Shown here: positions 51,527 to 61,900 of the stretch, piece after piece
Position numbering within the stretch: position 1 is the stretch's first letter
Layout: each line of letters opens with the position of its first letter
Source of the DNA: CBDHHC01 sp965263345
Lineage (GTDB): Bacteria; Pseudomonadota; Alphaproteobacteria; Rhizobiales; CBDHHC01
NCBI GenBank assembly: GCA_965263345.1
Contig: CBDHHC010000024.1
Location: 496,001 to 560,000, forward strand
Length of the DNA: 64,000 nt
Direction of reading: 5' to 3'
Made by a program: the position numbers and the translations under genes
Notes under the pieces: model-generated
The model's input: the letters and a program-made list of their open reading frames with translations, nothing else
The model's database searches: none
What the model was told of the DNA's origin: nothing

Positions 51527-52249
51527 TTATGCTGATGCTTTAAGTTTCATCTCAACAAGTTTTTCCCAAGCTTGAAACATTTCTTCATCATAGCGGTCGC
51601 ATTTTTCCAGATCTATACTGCTTAGGCTAAGGGGAAGCTGGCGAGGTGGTTGAAAACAGTTTACATCCATATATGACTTTTCACCAAAATAACTTTGATT
51701 GATTAGAAGCCAATCTTCGAAAATATAAAAGTTTTGTCGCCAGAAATCACTTTTATGAAGATAGACAAGGTCTGGAGATGAAAGAATTTCACCATGAAGC
51801 TTTTCTGGCAACCCTGATTTCCAACGCCATAAGAAAGTCAATGAATTTAGAACCCATTCGCTAAGAAATGGTTCAGTCTGATAGTTTATTTCATTTGCAT
51901 CAAATTCTTCTGCAAGTCTTGAGTAGAGAATATCAGGGTTATCCGTGAGACAAATATCATAACCATTTTGGCTATCGCTCGTAATAAAAATCAGATCTTC
52001 TATACGAACAGGTGGCATTACAATATCATAACATCCTGATTGAAAGGGTGGATAACCATTTAACTCTTGACTACATTCAAATAAAAACCCAAGCCTTTGG
52101 TAAAGTTTTTGAACAGCAGGTGATGCATCACTTAAATCTTCCAGCACCGTTGCAACAGGAACTTCCTTTGGATTCAGACCAATGAAACGAATTGCAAGGT
52201 CAATGGCACTATCTAGACTTTTTATTTTTCCATTTTCTTCGTCGTTCAT
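51527..52249 (-). CDS. Soluble protein of unknown function
   Basis: A 240-aa acidic cytoplasmic protein without signal or membrane segments. It has an N-terminal helical part (SAIDLAIRFIGLNPKEVP), then aromatic-rich strands (FLFECSQELNGYPPFQSGCYDIV; LTFLWRWKSGLP; DWLLINQSYFGEK). Its size and trailing WEKLVEMKL might fit a SUKH/immunity-like protein, but I cannot show this and no toxin gene is adjacent. It begins 18 nt after acpS and may be in the same transcript. Confidence 0.6.
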   Translation of the reverse strand: MNDEENGKIKSLDSAIDLAIRFIGLNPKEVPVATVLEDLSDASPAVQKLYQRLGFLFECSQELNGYPPFQSGCYDIVMPPVRIEDLIFITSDSQNGYDICLTDNPDILYSRLAEEFDANEINYQTEPFLSEWVLNSLTFLWRWKSGLPEKLHGEILSSPDLVYLHKSDFWRQNFYIFEDWLLINQSYFGEKSYMDVNCFQPPRQLPLSLSSIDLEKCDRYDEEMFQAWEKLVEMKLKASA

Positions 52250-52267
52250 CGCAAAACTAAATTTCTC

Positions 52268-52669
52268 TTATGAAACCTTATTTGCCGAAATAATAACAAT
52301 CGCCTGGGCCATCGGATAATCATCCGTCAAAGACAAATCGACCTGAACCTCATGCCCCTCAGGAATACTATTTTCCAAAAGCTCTGCCGTACGCCCAGTC
52401 AGTTCAATCGTGGGTTTGCCAGATGTTAAATTCACAACAGACATATCTGTCCAGAAAACACCTTTAGCTATCCCAGTCCCCAGCGCTTTTGCACAAGCTT
52501 CTTTCGCAGCAAAACGTTTTGCATAGCATGGTGCTTTTAAATGTTGTTTATTACATCTTTCCTGTTCAGCTTTGGTGTAGATATAATTAAGAAAACGATC
52601 ACCATATTTATTTATATTTTTCTCAATCCTACGAATATCAATTAGATCATTTCCCAAACCGATGATCAT
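52268..52669 (-). CDS. acpS: Holo-[acyl-carrier-protein] synthase AcpS
   Basis: A 133-aa enzyme that transfers 4'-phosphopantetheine from CoA to acyl carrier protein. The Mg2+ site is D8 in GLGNDLIDIRRI and the Glu in RFAAKEACAKALGTG. It lies behind pdxJ, the usual order in alphaproteobacteria (pdxJ-acpS). Confidence 0.97.
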   Translation of the reverse strand: MIIGLGNDLIDIRRIEKNINKYGDRFLNYIYTKAEQERCNKQHLKAPCYAKRFAAKEACAKALGTGIAKGVFWTDMSVVNLTSGKPTIELTGRTAELLENSIPEGHEVQVDLSLTDDYPMAQAIVIISANKVS

Positions 52670-52704
52670 ATTTTTTTCTCTTTTCTTTTTGTCATCACAT
52701 AAAC

Positions 52705-53454
52705 TTATTGACGAGCTGCATCCATGTGCTCTCGCATTTTTTGAATACTCTCAGCCAACCCAACAAATATGGCTTCACTAATAATAAAATGACCAATGTT
52801 TAATTCAACAAGTTGAGGCAACGCAGCTATCGGCCCAACACTTTCAAAGTTAAGCCCATGCCCGGCATGCACTTCTAAGCCAAGTTGATCTGCAAACTCA
52901 GCCCCTTGCTTTATCCTGGCAAACTCATTCTGGACTTTATCGTATTCTGTATCTATAACCGCATGACAATAGGTGCCTGTATGAAGTTCAATAATATCCG
53001 CCTTTAGCTCTGCAGCTTTTCTGATTTGCGCGTCATCTGCATCAATAAAAAGTGAGACTCTGATATTGGCATTTTTTAGCTTTTCGATCATAGTAACAAG
53101 AAATTTTTCATTTCCAATAAGATCAAGCCCACCTTCTGTGGTCAGTTCCTGGCGCTTCTCAGGCACCAGACAACACGCATTTGGCTGATGCTTTAAAGCT
53201 ATATCAAGCATTTCCTCAGTCGGAGCCATTTCAAAATTTAAGGGTTTGGAAATCTCATCCATCAACCGAGAAATATCTTCATCACGAATATGCCTGCGAT
53301 CTTCCCGCAAATGAGCAGTAATGCCATCTGCCCCAGCATCAATTGCAAGCAACGCCGCCTTCACAGGATCAGGATGTTGCCCTCCCCTCGCATTTCTTAT
53401 GGTCGCAACATGATCAATATTTACACCTAGACGTAGGTAAGGAAAAGATGTCAT
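52705..53454 (-). CDS. pdxJ: Pyridoxine 5'-phosphate synthase PdxJ
   Basis: A 249-aa TIM barrel closing the pyridoxine ring from 1-deoxyxylulose 5-phosphate and aminoacetone phosphate. LGVNIDHVATIRNARGG, GADGITAHLREDRRHI, ELHTGTYCHA and EVHAGHGLNFESV carry the phosphate and catalytic residues. ATG at 53454 gives the usual N-terminus, instead of TTG at 53475. It lies between rsh and acpS in one transcript direction. Confidence 0.97.
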   Translation of the reverse strand: MTSFPYLRLGVNIDHVATIRNARGGQHPDPVKAALLAIDAGADGITAHLREDRRHIRDEDISRLMDEISKPLNFEMAPTEEMLDIALKHQPNACCLVPEKRQELTTEGGLDLIGNEKFLVTMIEKLKNANIRVSLFIDADDAQIRKAAELKADIIELHTGTYCHAVIDTEYDKVQNEFARIKQGAEFADQLGLEVHAGHGLNFESVGPIAALPQLVELNIGHFIISEAIFVGLAESIQKMREHMDAARQ

Positions 53455-53493
53455 AGAGGAGCTCTTAACGTTCAAAATTGAAATAGACTGGGC

Positions 53494-55737
53494 CTATTGA
53501 TAGTGTCTTGTTGCATCACTGACAACACTCACACCACGCAAACCATTTATAATATCATTAAGGTGTTTCAAATCCCAGACTTCAACATCAATAAGCATTT
53601 CAGCAAAATCATTTGTTCGCGTTTCTATTTGTAGCTTATCAATATTTCCATCGGTCTCTCCAATGAGCTGAGTAATCTCTGCTAATGTCCCAGGTTCATT
53701 AATTCCTGTTACATTAATTTGTGCAGGAAAACGCTCAACTGTCGTTTCATCAATATCCCATGTCAGATCAATCCATCTTTCAGGTTGATTGTCAAAATCA
53801 GCCAGTTTAGACGAATGAATTGGGTAAATTGTTATCCCTTTTCCTGTGGTTAGAATTCCAACAATCCTATCACCAGGAACAGCCCCTCCCTCGGCAAAGC
53901 TAACAGGTACATCACTTTGATGCCCTCGAATTGGGATGCCATTCATTTTCCCATTCAGCTTACCATCTCGATTTGGGTCACGGAATTTTAAGCCAATGGC
54001 ACTGCTAAGATTAAGCCAACCATCTTCATTACGTTGAATTTTACGACGCTTCTGAAAACTCTTCGGTTCAATTTCTGGAAATGCAGCAATCAATATATCT
54101 CTAGAACTCAGTTCGCCTCGCCCAACGGCCGAAAGAATATCTGGAACAGTTTGGTGGATAAATCGTGGCAGCACTTTCTCAATTAATTCATCCGAATAGT
54201 CTTTTTCAATTTCGCTAAAAACACGTATAAGAATTTGACGTCCAAGCTCACTATATTGTTCCCTGATGGCATTCCGGGTGGCTCTGCGAATTGCAGAACG
54301 AGCCTTACCTGTGACAGCAATAGCTTCCCATGCCGGAGGTGGTGTCTGAGCTTTTGACACAATAATCTCCACCTCATCACCATTCTTTAATTTGCTGACA
54401 AGAGGTACATGGTGACCATTAACTTTACAACCCACACAATTATTTCCAACATCCGTATGCACGGCATAGGCAAAATCGATAGGAACAGCGCCAACAGGTA
54501 AGGCAACGAGAGCGCCTTTAGGTGTAAAACAAAAAACCTGATCCTGAAAAAGTTCTAGCTTTGTATGCTCCAGAAATTCTTCTGAATTATCGCCTTCTAA
54601 CAGCATTTCAACGAGCTGACGAAGCCAACGATAAGCCTTACTTTCTTGCGATAGGATCATCGCTTCTTCAGGATTATTCATACTATGATTGGCACCAATC
54701 TCGATACCATCTTTATAAAGCGTGTGAGCAGCAACACCATATTCCGCAATATGATGCATATGATGTGTACGTATTTGCAACTCGACACGTTGATGTTGAG
54801 GCCCTACAATCGTGGTATGAAGAGATTGGTAATCATTTTGTTTTGGATTAGAGATATAATCTTTAAATCGTCCAGGCACCACATGCCAATGCGTATGAAT
54901 AACTCCAAGAGCTTTATAACAATCCGTTAAATTGCCAACGACGACTCTAAAACCAAAAACATCAGACAATTGTTCAAAAGCAACTTTTCGACGTTCAATT
55001 TTACGCCAAATTGAATATGGCTTTTTCTCTCTGCCATGTATTTCAGCTTTAATACCAGCTCTTTTTAAATTATCTTCCAGCTCACCAGAAATCGTATCAA
55101 TAAATTCCTGACTGCGCAAACGCATCTCGTCTAATTGCGTCGTAAGATTCTGATAAGCCTCAGGATTAAGAGCTTGAAAAGCCAAATCCTCCAAATCATC
55201 TCGCAACCATTGCATTCCCATACGCCCAGCCAACGGCGCATATATCTCCATAGTTTCTTTGGAAATTCTCTCACGAGATGCTGGCTTCATATATTGAATC
55301 GTACGCATATTATGCAAACGATCAGCGAGTTTTACCAACAACACGCGTATGTCACTGGTGATTGCTATAAGGAGTTTTCTAAAGTTTTCGGCTTGTTTTG
55401 CTTCTCTTGTGACCAAATCAAGTTTCTTGATTTTTGTAAGACCATCCACGAGTGAAGCGATTTCAGGACCAAAAGTAGAAGAAATTTCTTTTTTGGTAAC
55501 TCCGGTATCCTCAATCGTATCATGAAGCAGAGCAGTTACGATTGTTGCATCATCCAGCTTTAAATCTGTCAGAATAGCCGCAACTTCCAAAGGGTGTGAA
55601 AAAAAGAGGTCACCGGAAGCTCGCTTTTGATTGCCATGAGCTTTCATGGCATAAACATAAGCTTTGTTGAGCAAGTCCTCATTTGCATGAGGATTGTACT
55701 TTAAAACGCTTTCAACTAATTCATACTGCCTCATCAT
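53494..55737 (-). CDS. Bifunctional (p)ppGpp synthetase/hydrolase (Rsh)
   Basis: A 747-aa RelA/SpoT homologue. The HD hydrolase domain keeps its metal residues (SHPLEVAAIL, ALLHDTIEDT, KLADRLHNMRT). The synthetase domain has YSIWRKIERR, FGFRVVVGN, FKDYISNPKQNDYQSLHTT. A TGS domain (about 390-450, CFTPKGALVALPVGAVPIDFAY) and a C-terminal ACT domain follow. Both catalytic halves look intact, as in single Rsh proteins of alphaproteobacteria. It makes and degrades the stringent-response alarmone. ATG at 55737 or 55734 follows AAGGA. Confidence 0.96.
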   Translation of the reverse strand: MMRQYELVESVLKYNPHANEDLLNKAYVYAMKAHGNQKRASGDLFFSHPLEVAAILTDLKLDDATIVTALLHDTIEDTGVTKKEISSTFGPEIASLVDGLTKIKKLDLVTREAKQAENFRKLLIAITSDIRVLLVKLADRLHNMRTIQYMKPASRERISKETMEIYAPLAGRMGMQWLRDDLEDLAFQALNPEAYQNLTTQLDEMRLRSQEFIDTISGELEDNLKRAGIKAEIHGREKKPYSIWRKIERRKVAFEQLSDVFGFRVVVGNLTDCYKALGVIHTHWHVVPGRFKDYISNPKQNDYQSLHTTIVGPQHQRVELQIRTHHMHHIAEYGVAAHTLYKDGIEIGANHSMNNPEEAMILSQESKAYRWLRQLVEMLLEGDNSEEFLEHTKLELFQDQVFCFTPKGALVALPVGAVPIDFAYAVHTDVGNNCVGCKVNGHHVPLVSKLKNGDEVEIIVSKAQTPPPAWEAIAVTGKARSAIRRATRNAIREQYSELGRQILIRVFSEIEKDYSDELIEKVLPRFIHQTVPDILSAVGRGELSSRDILIAAFPEIEPKSFQKRRKIQRNEDGWLNLSSAIGLKFRDPNRDGKLNGKMNGIPIRGHQSDVPVSFAEGGAVPGDRIVGILTTGKGITIYPIHSSKLADFDNQPERWIDLTWDIDETTVERFPAQINVTGINEPGTLAEITQLIGETDGNIDKLQIETRTNDFAEMLIDVEVWDLKHLNDIINGLRGVSVVSDATRHYQ

Positions 55738-55899
55738 ATTGCAAATTCCTTATGTTCTAGGATACAGGCAATAATCTGATAAGCCCAATATATTTATCAG
55801 GCCCAAGCAATAAAATCCGTTGTGTTTTAACCTCTCTGAAGCCCACAGAAAGGCTTGGAAAAAATCTATCAATATCAGGCAATTCATTATTGCTTTATG

Positions 55900-56310
55900 C
55901 TATCGACCTCTTGATGATGCATTAGATAAATCAGGTGGCGAAATACTTTCCAGGCCTCTAAGCAACTCTTCTTCAGACATTCTATCAGGAGCAATAGTGT
56001 CATTTGCAGGACTGTCTTGTCCGATAATTGGGCCACGAGTATCTGAGAGAACAGGTACAGATTCTGGTTCAGGCTCATCGACCTCAACATACTTCTGCAT
56101 GGAATGTATCAGATCTTCCTTAACATCTTCAGGAGAAATTGTTTCTTCAGCTATTTCTCTTAATGCAACTACTGGATTTTTATCGTTATCTCGTTCTATC
56201 GTGATTGGAGATCCTGCAGAAATTGTACGAGCACGATGACTGGCCAATAAAACAAGTTCGAACCTATTTGTGACCTTATCAACGCAATCTTCTACGGTAA
56301 CTCTTGCCAT
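55900..56310 (-). CDS. rpoZ: RNA polymerase omega subunit
   Basis: A 136-aa omega subunit with the typical start MARVTVEDCVDKVTNRFELVLLA (split: MARVTVEDCVDKV, NRFELVLLASHRAR) and VALREIAEETI. The tail of about 70 residues is acidic and longer than the E. coli protein, as in other alphaproteobacteria. ATG at 56310 behind GAGGATTTT gives the usual start; a longer frame from 56337 does not fit. It precedes rsh, the usual order. Confidence 0.95.
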   Translation of the reverse strand: MARVTVEDCVDKVTNRFELVLLASHRARTISAGSPITIERDNDKNPVVALREIAEETISPEDVKEDLIHSMQKYVEVDEPEPESVPVLSDTRGPIIGQDSPANDTIAPDRMSEEELLRGLESISPPDLSNASSRGR

Positions 56311-56400
56311 TAAAATCCTCATTTTTTGGAAAATCAAATTTGAGTCTATTTCTTTTTGCAGTGCAAATCAATACGTTTTCTCTCATTTTACTTAAAAAAA

Positions 56401-56964
56401 TTAGAAAACTTCAAGGATTTCTCCGCCTAATTGATCTGTATCCAGCTTTATTTTTTGTAATAACTGGTCCGCATTCAAATGAAAGACCGGGTGTTTCCAT
56501 TCTGGAATGATATCTTGAAGGGGCTGAAGAACAAAATATCTTGAATGCGCATGCGCATGCGGCAGTATAATATGATTTCGATAATATTTTTCCGGTTTTT
56601 GCGCTCTAATATTCCAGTTCCAAATAAAACTTTTATAATCAATTATATCCAGATCAAGAGTTCTATCACCCCAAGGCCTTGAATAGCCACGCCGTCCCTC
56701 AATTTTTTCTATCTGCTTTAATCTGAAAAACAAACTAACTGGCGATAATGATGTTTGCACAGCAATAACAGCATTCACAAATCGACTTTGCGTTTTATTT
56801 TCAAGCGATGTTGTTTTGTAATACCTGCTATGCGCTATAACTCTAACTCGGTCTGTGTTTAACAATTTTACAGCACGTTTTATATGATAAGTTATGTGTT
56901 CTTGATCAGGGTATTTATTAGAACCAACTCCAATTATAATATGTTTTTCAGAAAGAAATGCCAC
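56401..56964 (-). CDS. folK: 6-hydroxymethyl-dihydropterin pyrophosphokinase FolK
   Basis: A 187-aa enzyme that activates the pterin for folate synthesis. The signature RPWGDRTLDLDII and the start IIIGVGSNKYP, with RFVNAVIAVQT and LPHAHAHSRYFVLQPL, are diagnostic. The C-terminus is a little longer than usual. It is the first gene of a run towards rpoZ, which lies 90 bp on. Confidence 0.95.
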   Translation of the reverse strand: MAFLSEKHIIIGVGSNKYPDQEHITYHIKRAVKLLNTDRVRVIAHSRYYKTTSLENKTQSRFVNAVIAVQTSLSPVSLFFRLKQIEKIEGRRGYSRPWGDRTLDLDIIDYKSFIWNWNIRAQKPEKYYRNHIILPHAHAHSRYFVLQPLQDIIPEWKHPVFHLNADQLLQKIKLDTDQLGGEILEVF

Positions 56965-57588
56965 ACAAAAAACCTCATTTTGCCAATACCTAAGGACTTA
57001 AGAAGATTACTACACTTTGATATTATGGCTATTTCTCAACTATAGATTTCAATAGGTTTTGAAATACAACCAAAATTCGATGTATGTTTTTAATGAAATT
57101 ACTGCACATTTTGCGTTTTGTACTGATGAATACTTATATTTTTAAATATTGCCATAAAAAGGCAATATTTTTTATTATAATAATCCCACTAAATTCGTTA
57201 ATATTATAAATTTTTGAAATTACGCATACAAACATTACAAAAAGGTATACAATCTGGTCAATTGAATTTTACAAAATCAATACTACATGATCTCTTCACT
57301 ACTACCACTCGTCGAATAAGCGTTTAAGTTAAGTTGATCATATGTCGGAGAAATGAAATTTTGAATTAAATTGTATAAACTTATAGATTAAAAATCATTA
57401 GTTGACATAATTCATGATGGTATTTAATTAGGAATAAATGATTTCTTTACGTAATTTCTGTACAAGAAATATTATTCTAACTTACTGAAACGTGATGTGA
57501 AAATAATTACAAAAATACCATAGATATTTAACGCCATACTCGAAACTGTTAGTAATTTTGATAATTTTTACTCTTTAAGGAAATCCAT
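56965..57588. promoter_or_regulatory. 624-bp divergent region between folK and NYN gene
   Basis: Very AT-rich. Promoters for folK (minus) and the NYN gene (plus; AAGGA ribosome site) belong here. The only clear structure is a plus-strand terminator-like hairpin at 57144 with no gene ahead of it, listed separately. No ORF of note. Confidence 0.45.
57144..57176 (+). terminator. Orphan terminator-like hairpin
   Basis: AAATATTGCC and GGCAATATTT (10-bp perfect stem, 7-nt loop) run into TTTATTAT on the plus strand. The nearest upstream gene on either side is folK on the opposite strand, so it could end a small untranslated RNA from about 56970-57140. Confidence 0.6.
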
Positions 57589-58212
57589 ATGATATTTTAC
57601 AAATCGGAGAAAATTGCATTATTTATAGATGGCGCCAATCTATATGCGACTGCTAAATCACTTGGTTATGACATTGACTATAAAAGGTTGTTGAAAGTAT
57701 TTCGCGATAGAGGGCAACTTGTAAGAGCCTACTATTATACGGCACTAGCAGAAGACCAGGAATACTCATCTATCCGCCCTCTGATCGATTGGTTGGACTA
57801 TAATGGTTACACCATGGTTACAAAGCCAACTAAAGAGTTCACAGACACTGCCGGGCGCAGAAAAGTCAAAGGAAACATGGACATAGAGCTAGCTGTAGAT
57901 GCAATGGAACTCTCTGACCATCTGGACCATATTGTTCTTTTCTCTGGAGACGGCGATTTCAGATGTCTGGTTGAAGCTCTTCAACACAAAGGCAAACGTG
58001 TAAGCGTTGTTTCTACTCTGAAAACTCAGCCTCCAATGGTTGCAGATGAATTGAGAAGACAGGCAGACTGTTTTATTGATATCAGCGTGCTTAAAGCTGA
58101 AATCAGCCGAGATGACTCAGAATCAGATATCCCTGAATTCCCTGAGCAAGATTATGATGATTATGAAGAAGATTATGGTTACAACCATAATGATAATCTT
58201 GAAGATGCTTAA
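57589..58212 (+). CDS. NYN-domain (LabA/DUF88) putative RNase
   Basis: A 207-aa cytoplasmic protein with a PIN-like NYN domain. The acidic metal site is visible: D14 in LFIDGANL, D98 in GNMDIELAVDAM (with D104) and D121/D123 in FSGDGDF. The fold ends near residue 175, followed by a very acidic tail (EFPEQDYDDYEEDYGY...). NYN proteins cut RNA. The alphaproteobacterial members of this length are usually called LabA-like, but their substrates are largely unknown. AAGGA lies 7 nt ahead. Confidence 0.9.
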   Translation: MIFYKSEKIALFIDGANLYATAKSLGYDIDYKRLLKVFRDRGQLVRAYYYTALAEDQEYSSIRPLIDWLDYNGYTMVTKPTKEFTDTAGRRKVKGNMDIELAVDAMELSDHLDHIVLFSGDGDFRCLVEALQHKGKRVSVVSTLKTQPPMVADELRRQADCFIDISVLKAEISRDDSESDIPEFPEQDYDDYEEDYGYNHNDNLEDA

Positions 58213-58260
58213 AGTTCATAGGCTTAGTTTGTATTAATTAAAGCGCTACACATGTAACGC

Positions 58261-58905
58261 ATGACAATGATTACTGAGCCTCTGAAACACTGCAGTTTAT
58301 GTCCCAGACTTGTTAAATTCAGACAAGAAAACATCGTTAAGAATCCATCATGGTATAATGCACCTGTACCTTCTCTTGGTACAGACGATGCATCATTGCT
58401 CATTGTTGGATTAGCGCCAGGGCTAAAAGGTGCGAACCGCACTGGTCGCCCTTTTACCGGAGATGACTCAGGTAAACTGTTATTTAGTACTTTACTAAAA
58501 TTTGGTTTTGCTAGAGAAACCCAAACTACTTCCCAAAATAATTTTGATGAAATAGAACTCATTGATTGCATGATCACCAACGCTGTTCGCTGTGTTCCTC
58601 CAAAAAACAAACCTCTAGGATCAGAAATTAATACATGCCGAAAATATTTGAAATCACAAATTAAAACTCTAAAAAATTTAAAAGCTATATTAGCACTGGG
58701 CAGGATTGCACATGACACGACATTAACAGCAATGGAAAAACCCAAGAAGGATTTTATTTTTTCCCATAATACAAAACATCAGTTACAAAAAAATATAACA
58801 CTATTTGATAGCTATCATTGTTCAAAGTACAATATAAATACCGGTAGATTAACAACAGAAATGTTTTATAGCGCATTTAAAGAAATAAAAGCACATCTAA
58901 GATAA
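58261..58905 (+). CDS. Family 5 (UDGb-type) uracil-DNA glycosylase
   Basis: A 214-aa base-excision repair enzyme. Motif A reads GLAPGLKGANRTGRPFTGD, the family 5 pattern, lacking the catalytic Asp/Glu of family 4. Motif B is in the HCSKYNINTGRLT stretch. Four cysteines (11, 14, 111, 126) match the iron-sulfur cluster of families 4 and 5. It should remove uracil and deaminated purines from DNA. It follows the NYN gene by 48 nt, in the same direction, and may be cotranscribed. The start (58261 or 58267) lacks a clear ribosome site. Confidence 0.9.
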   Translation: MTMITEPLKHCSLCPRLVKFRQENIVKNPSWYNAPVPSLGTDDASLLIVGLAPGLKGANRTGRPFTGDDSGKLLFSTLLKFGFARETQTTSQNNFDEIELIDCMITNAVRCVPPKNKPLGSEINTCRKYLKSQIKTLKNLKAILALGRIAHDTTLTAMEKPKKDFIFSHNTKHQLQKNITLFDSYHCSKYNINTGRLTTEMFYSAFKEIKAHLR

Positions 58906-58933
58906 TAATCACTTTCAACATAAACGCTATTGC

Positions 58934-61900
58934 TTAATCACCAAAAATCCCGCCAAAGATATTATCTAAAACAGAACCATCTTCTTTTTTCTGCTTTTTG
59001 AGTGAAGGTTTTTTATTATTGTCTTCAGGGTTCAGTTCATTTTCTCTAAATGCTTGTTGTGCAGCATCATTCAGATCATCATCACCCCTGTCATATTCAT
59101 ATTGAGAACCATAATTTTGTGTGTTCCCTTCACGACCTTGGTCAGAAAATGAAGATTGCCTCTGGTCTATTGTCCCTAAGTCTTGCAAAGCAGGTAATTC
59201 TTGGCTTTGATTATTTTCCCTAAAGTTCCCCTGCCTAGGTTGAAAAGATTGTATATTTCGATCTGGAATAGATGTTAGTTTTGGATCTTGTTGATTTTGA
59301 TCAGGATTATTATAGCTTTGAGGAGAATTCCTCAAACGCCTGATTGTTTCAGGGTCTCTTTGTTGAATTTTATTTAAAGTATCAAAATCCTGCTCAATTT
59401 TCTTAACAACCAAAGATTGTTTCAATTCTGATACATCAACATCAGGCCTAATAGATGCTAATTGAGCAAGTGGTCCAGCAAAAATAACACGAACACCAGG
59501 TGCAGAAGCCTGCTGTCTTGTATTCATTTTCAAAGACCATTCACTGTCTAGCTTCATATTTGCCAACTCAATAAATGTTGATGTTTGTAATCTTGTTTGC
59601 TCCGAGTTTAAGGAAACATCCTTGAGTCTTATGACACCATCTCGAATTAAAATTGGAGATCGAACATTTTTAAGTTGAAATGACTTGCCGTTAAGCAGGT
59701 CTAAAAAGGATTGCTTAAGAACTTGATCTTTTTCTTTACCGGATGAAGTTTGAATAATTTGCGGAAGCGCTTGCGGAGAAAAATCAAATATTTCCCCCTC
59801 TCTTATTCTTAGCTGTCCTTTACCTTTAAGAACTGAAACCAATCCTAGAGGGCTAAGCCCCTCTCCATTAAAAGAAAAAGATGCTGTTGCAACACCTCTA
59901 GCCAAAGCAGAGCCCTGTTTGGACTTAATCATTTCCGCAAGATCAGCATTTTGTAATGAAACGGCAGCTTCTAATTTGAATGGACCTTTATTAGGGTATA
60001 GTTTTGCAGTAGCAGAGAATTGACCATTATAGAGTTGTCCAGAAAAACGATTAAACTCTAAACCATCATCCTTAAATCTCGCATGAAGGATACCATTATT
60101 CAACTCCATTTGATCAGCAATTTTCAAACGACCAAATTTCACAGAAATTTTGCCATCCAAATTCTTAAAACTATCGCGATCAAAGGGTTGATTTGACCAG
60201 GGTTTTTCTAATTTCGCGCCAGTAACTTTAGCAAGTGTATTAAGATCCGAAGGTAATATTGACGGTACAATATGAGATAATATACCCTCAAAAGACCCCT
60301 CATTGATCCTAGCATTTATATCCATTTTCATAGGTGTCTTAGTAAAATCAAAACGCCCTGAACCACTTAGCGTCATTTCACCAATTGTCCCTTTTAACTT
60401 AGAGACCTGAAGTTGCTGTTTTGATTTTGACATCCGCGCAGATATCGTCATGGGCTTATCAATAAATTCTAGATTCTGAGACAAACCGATAAGTGACAAA
60501 CCAGCAGCAGCATTAGAAGATTTTATCGTCAATGAACCTTGCCCTAAACTCTCCCCAGAAATAATTTTCATATTTCCATTGAAACGTGCTTGTGTGCTCC
60601 CAGCATCAAGCCTGGCACGAGCATCCATTCCAGATTCAGGAACACCAGTTGCTTGAATGCTGAATATACCTTGTCCACTTTCATTTATGTCTGAAGTTTG
60701 CTTTGCTCGAATAAGTTGATTGATTAAAACATTTGCTTTTGAGTTGGTAAGAGAACCAGATAAATCAAGTTGCTTGGTTCCTATCGTTCCCAAGATCCCT
60801 TCATGCCGCACATTAATTGATAACTGACTGTTTGAAACAGCACCAGCAATGCTGATATCAGTTGATGGCAACCCTCCAGAATACATATTCAATGTAATTG
60901 CCAAGCGAACCGGACTTAACGCACTTAACAAACGCTCATTTTCAACAAAATCTGTCCCAAACTCCAATTGTTTTGCAAGTTTCTTCAAACCGTTTGCAGT
61001 TTCAGCTTCAACAGAAAAACGTAAATTTCCTTCAGGTTCATCATTAAGTTCTTTAATTAAACCCTGCCCCTTAATCGTTACCCCGCCATCTGCTGCCATT
61101 CTAAATGACTTAAGTGAAAAGTTTCCATCTTTTAACCGACCATTGATAACAACATCACGACCGGTAAAGTCAGGAATAGCAATATTACCAACACGCAGAT
61201 TAATACGCCCCTCTAACCCCTCAAGCTCTTTAACAAAGTGATTTTTTATATCACTTGAATTTGATTTCTTTTCTGAATCAGAGTCATCTTCTGACGAAAC
61301 ACTTGAAGTAATGAGAGACCCAAGTGTAGTATTTTTTTCCAACACATCCCTGAGATCGACATTATCGCTATCAAGTTCTAAAATGAATTCCTTACGTTTA
61401 GCAAAATCATATTTAAACCTGCCCGAAACAGCTGCACCATTAAGGTCGCCTCTTAACTTTCCAACTTCAAAATGGCCAGGAGAGTATCGAATATCACCTT
61501 TTAAAAAATAAGGATTATTCTGGAATGGTGTTTTGCCAGTTTCATTAAATAATGCCCAGTGAGATAACGCTCCAAGACTGATACCCCTTATACTTAAAGG
61601 CCCTTGGAAAGAGATATCATTTTCTTCAGCTCTGAGCTGACCACGAAGCTTTAAGTGATTTCTCCCGGGTAACTTGACTGACAATTTAGCAATACGAAAT
61701 TTTTCAAGATCTTTTTCAATTGAAAATTCAAAATTATTAAGGTTCGCTCCACCCAGTTTAGCCTCTGATATTTCTGTACTAACACTTGCACGAGAGACAT
61801 AGGCTCCCATATTATTGAGTACAGATCTCAACAAGCCAACAGCCTGTTGCACTGTTTCCCCAGATCCACCAGATGAGAGTTTTTCCGTATCTACCCCTTT

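Noticed and set aside
58224..58745. 173-codon minus-strand frame
   Set aside because: Antisense to the uracil-DNA glycosylase gene, which has clear catalytic motifs.
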